A stretch of 64,000 nucleotides of DNA from Streptomyces sp. Ag109_O5-10 (lineage in GTDB: Bacteria; Actinomycetota; Actinomycetes; Streptomycetales; Streptomycetaceae): the NCBI RefSeq assembly GCF_900105755.1, contig NZ_FNTQ01000001.1, forward strand, positions 2,232,001-2,296,000, in the 5' to 3' direction. The position numbers and the translations under genes were made by a program. The notes beneath the pieces are model-generated. The model ran no database searches and was not told the origin of the DNA. It saw only the letters and a list, made by a program, of their open reading frames with translations. How positions within the stretch are numbered: position 1 is the first letter of the stretch; each line of letters opens with the position of its first letter. This document shows positions 61,897-64,000 of this stretch, piece after piece.

Positions 61897-61964
61897 GGGG
61901 CGATGGCCGCAAGCGGGTGGTGCCCCGGCCAGTCAGGAACCGGCCGGGGCTGGGTGGACGGTGC

Positions 61965-64000
61965 TCAGCCCACCGCGAGGGCGAACACGTGCAGGTCGCT
62001 GTTCTCGGGCAGCCGGACGCTCCTGACGGTCTTGCCGGCCGGGGCCGTGAAGGGCCTGGTCGCGAAGACGTAGGTGGCCACCGGGTCCTTGTCGGCGCCG
62101 GAGACGTTGCGGTAGGCGGTTCGCGCCACGATCGTGTTGCCGTACTGGACGGTGCCGCCTCCGCCGCCGATGGTCCAGTCGGTGAAGGAGAGGTCGAGGG
62201 TGCCGGTGGTGCCGTCGGTGTAGGTCACGGTCGCCGGGGCGGACTGGTTGCCGTTGGTGGCGCTGCCGAGGAAGGACAGCGTGGCGGCGGGGGTGGGGAG
62301 TTCGATGGTCTGGGCGGTGGCGGTGGCGTTGTCGGGGCGGCCCGCGGGTGCGTTCGGCCAGGTGTAGGCGAGGCCGTCCACGGTTGCCTCGGTGCCCGGC
62401 GTGAGGCCGGCCGCCGCGAGGGCCTGCCGGGAGTAGCTCCAGCCGCCGCCGTCGAAGTCGGCCTCGTCGTGGTCGCCGGAGTCGTCCGAGATGCCGGTGT
62501 TGGAGTAGGCGGCGAGGAGGGTGCCGGGTGCGGCGACGGTGAGGGCGACCGGCTGGGCGTAGGAGGAGCCGGTAGAGGTGACGGTGACCTTCGCGTCGTA
62601 GTAGCCCTGCGCAGTGCCCGGGGTGGTGGCGAGCGCGATCTGCCGGGCACCGCCGGTGACCGTTCCCTCCGCGGGGGTCGCCGACACGCCGTCCGGTGTC
62701 TCGACGCGGAAGCGCACGTCGGGGCCGGTGCCGCCGGACAGGGACAGGGCGCGGACGGTGAGCGTCGTGCTGTCGCCGGGGGCGATCGTCGCGGTCGTCG
62801 GACCGACCCCGATCTGGTACGGCTGCTCGCCCTGGCGGAAGGACGGCGGCGGGTTGCTCGTGCCCCAGCTGCGGTTCGGCGTCGTGGCAAGGGTGTAGTC
62901 GAGCCGGCCGCCGTCGCGGACGAAGGAGCTGTCGAGCCAAGGGCGGTCGCTGGTGCGGCCGTTGACCTTCAGGGACTGGACGTACGGGGCGTCGCCGGCC
63001 GCCCCCGTGGCGTGGATCGAGATGTCGTCGCCGTCCGGGCGGTCGATCTCCACGCGCTCGAACAGGGGTGATGCGAGGACGAGTTCGGCACGGGAGGGGA
63101 CCTGCGGGTACATGCCGAGCGCCGAGAAGACGTACCAGGAGGACATCGCGCCGAGGTCGTCGTTGCCGGGGATACCGCCGGGCTGCGTCGACCAGAGCTG
63201 TGTCATCGCCGCGCGGACGGTCTCCTGTGTCTTGTAGGGCGCTCCGGCGTAGTCGTACAGGTAGGGCACGTTGAGCGAGGGCTCGTTGTCCAGTTCGGAC
63301 TTGTCGCCGCCGCTGCCGGTGAAGGCCCAGCTGCCGTCGCCGTTGTGGAAGAAGGTGTCGAGGCGGGCGAGTGCCTTGCCGGTGCCGCCCATCGCGGCGA
63401 AGAGCCCGGCCGGGTTGTGCTGGACCATCCAGGTGTACTGGGCGGCGGTGCCCTCCACGAACCCGTTGCCGGTGCCCGGGGTGAAGCCGGTGACCCAGCT
63501 GCCGTCCGCCTTGCGGTTGGCGATGTAGCCGCCGGTGGCGTCGGCGGCCACGTCGAAGTTGTTCTGCCACCACTGGGAACGGCCGGCGAAGGCGGTCGCC
63601 GTCTCCTTCTCCCCCGCCGCCTCGGCGAGTTGCGAGAGGGAGAAGTCGGCCGTGGACATCTCCAGGGTCTCGGCGGCGCCGCCCCAGGCGTTCGACACGG
63701 ACGGCATGTAGTGGTGGGCCAGGTACTTGTCGAGGGAGGGCCGTTGGCCGACCGACAGCACGGGCTTGCCGGCCGGGGACAGGTCCTGGCGCGTCGGGAC
63801 CGTCGCCGCCTCCACCAGCGAGGCCAGCGCGCCCTTCAGGTCGAAGCCGGTGCCGCCGAAGGCCCTGATGGCGGCGAGGGCGGTCGGTGCCGGGTCGCCG
63901 TTCATGACGTGGGTGCCGCTCGCGCCGTGCAGCCAGCGGTCCCAGACCCCGCCGTTCTGCCGGGCGAGTTCGTAGAGCGACTGGGCGACGTCCGAGCCCG
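61965..64000 (-). CDS. GH92 family glycoside hydrolase (3' part; 5' end outside window)
   Basis: At least 678 codons are present and the frame runs off the right edge (SDVAQSLYELARQNGGVWDRW at the edge), so the N-terminus is missing. The ATG at 63905 is internal. Catalytic-domain motifs are GFTPGTGNGFVEGTAAQYTW, GGIPGNDDLGAMSSWYVFSA and LGMYPQVPS, from which an alpha-mannosidase activity is inferred. After the catalytic unit come an NPCBM-associated (NEW3)-like beta domain (TIAPGDSTTLTVRALSLSGG) and a C-terminal galactose-binding-like domain ending SDLHVFALAVG. Confidence 0.9.
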   Translation of the reverse strand, partial: GSDVAQSLYELARQNGGVWDRWLHGASGTHVMNGDPAPTALAAIRAFGGTGFDLKGALASLVEAATVPTRQDLSPAGKPVLSVGQRPSLDKYLAHHYMPSVSNAWGGAAETLEMSTADFSLSQLAEAAGEKETATAFAGRSQWWQNNFDVAADATGGYIANRKADGSWVTGFTPGTGNGFVEGTAAQYTWMVQHNPAGLFAAMGGTGKALARLDTFFHNGDGSWAFTGSGGDKSELDNEPSLNVPYLYDYAGAPYKTQETVRAAMTQLWSTQPGGIPGNDDLGAMSSWYVFSALGMYPQVPSRAELVLASPLFERVEIDRPDGDDISIHATGAAGDAPYVQSLKVNGRTSDRPWLDSSFVRDGGRLDYTLATTPNRSWGTSNPPPSFRQGEQPYQIGVGPTTATIAPGDSTTLTVRALSLSGGTGPDVRFRVETPDGVSATPAEGTVTGGARQIALATTPGTAQGYYDAKVTVTSTGSSYAQPVALTVAAPGTLLAAYSNTGISDDSGDHDEADFDGGGWSYSRQALAAAGLTPGTEATVDGLAYTWPNAPAGRPDNATATAQTIELPTPAATLSFLGSATNGNQSAPATVTYTDGTTGTLDLSFTDWTIGGGGGTVQYGNTIVARTAYRNVSGADKDPVATYVFATRPFTAPAGKTVRSVRLPENSDLHVFALAVG

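Overview
The window is high-GC chromosomal DNA with GTG starts, short four-base stop/start overlaps and actinobacterial gene families throughout (conservon, whiI, actinobacterial HemQ, rok7B7/xylFGH, ngcEFG). It is from a Streptomyces chromosome. From memory, the gene order from hemE through whiI, rnd, fadAB, dxs, xylHGF/rok7B7 and ngcGFE follows the S. coelicolor core. No tRNA, rRNA, CRISPR array, transposase, integrase or replication origin was seen.

Layout. 1-4.1 kb: the end of a cvnABCD conservon facing an OpuC-like osmoprotectant ABC transporter that has no binding-protein gene beside it. 4.5-8.7 kb: an ArsR-type regulator and a flavodoxin-fold quinone reductase, then a collapsed ferric reductase/FMN-binding/ApbE remnant beside an intact two-component system. 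8.9-13.7 kb: msrB, murC, a RibD-like reductase and zapE. 13.8-16.4 kb: a small secreted protein, a beta carbonic anhydrase and a SulP transporter, behind a promoter that resembles the sigma-BldN type. 16.5-23.4 kb: a slipin, a deacetylase lipoprotein, a deletion-fused ABC transporter remnant, a Pth2-like protein and an MNIO (DUF692)/DUF4142/TIGR04222 set. 23.5-33.1 kb: a secreted peptidase and the heme genes hemQ, hemG and hemE, interleaved with a lipoprotein, a flavin oxidoreductase and a rhomboid protease.

33.1-38.1 kb: the sporulation regulator whiI behind a sigma-WhiG-like promoter, ribonuclease D, and a short accessory stretch with a gamma-butyrolactone-receptor-like TetR and a degenerate ATP-grasp homologue. 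38.2-48.4 kb: fadA-fadB, a propeller-like protein, an NYN-domain protein, a frameshifted glycosyltransferase, an amino-acid permease and dxs. 48.5-57.3 kb: two sugar importers (xylFGH with its ROK regulator, and ngcEFG with a DasR-box-like site). 57.6-64 kb: two family-92 glycoside hydrolases. The last third thus looks like a uptake-and-degradation region for aminosugars, pentoses and mannosides.

Two patterns cut across the window. First, at least twelve copies of one intergenic repeat (core close to GCGCGACCAGCCAC) lie in both orientations, usually just after a stop codon. Some carry an internal GGCC-rich hairpin, and one supplies the last codons of a histidine kinase. Second, three loci look decayed by precise internal deletion or frameshift: the FMN/ApbE chimera, the ATPase/permease fusion and the glycosyltransferase. 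Several genes also start 6-8 bases after a good -10 box with no ribosome binding site, suggesting leaderless transcripts.
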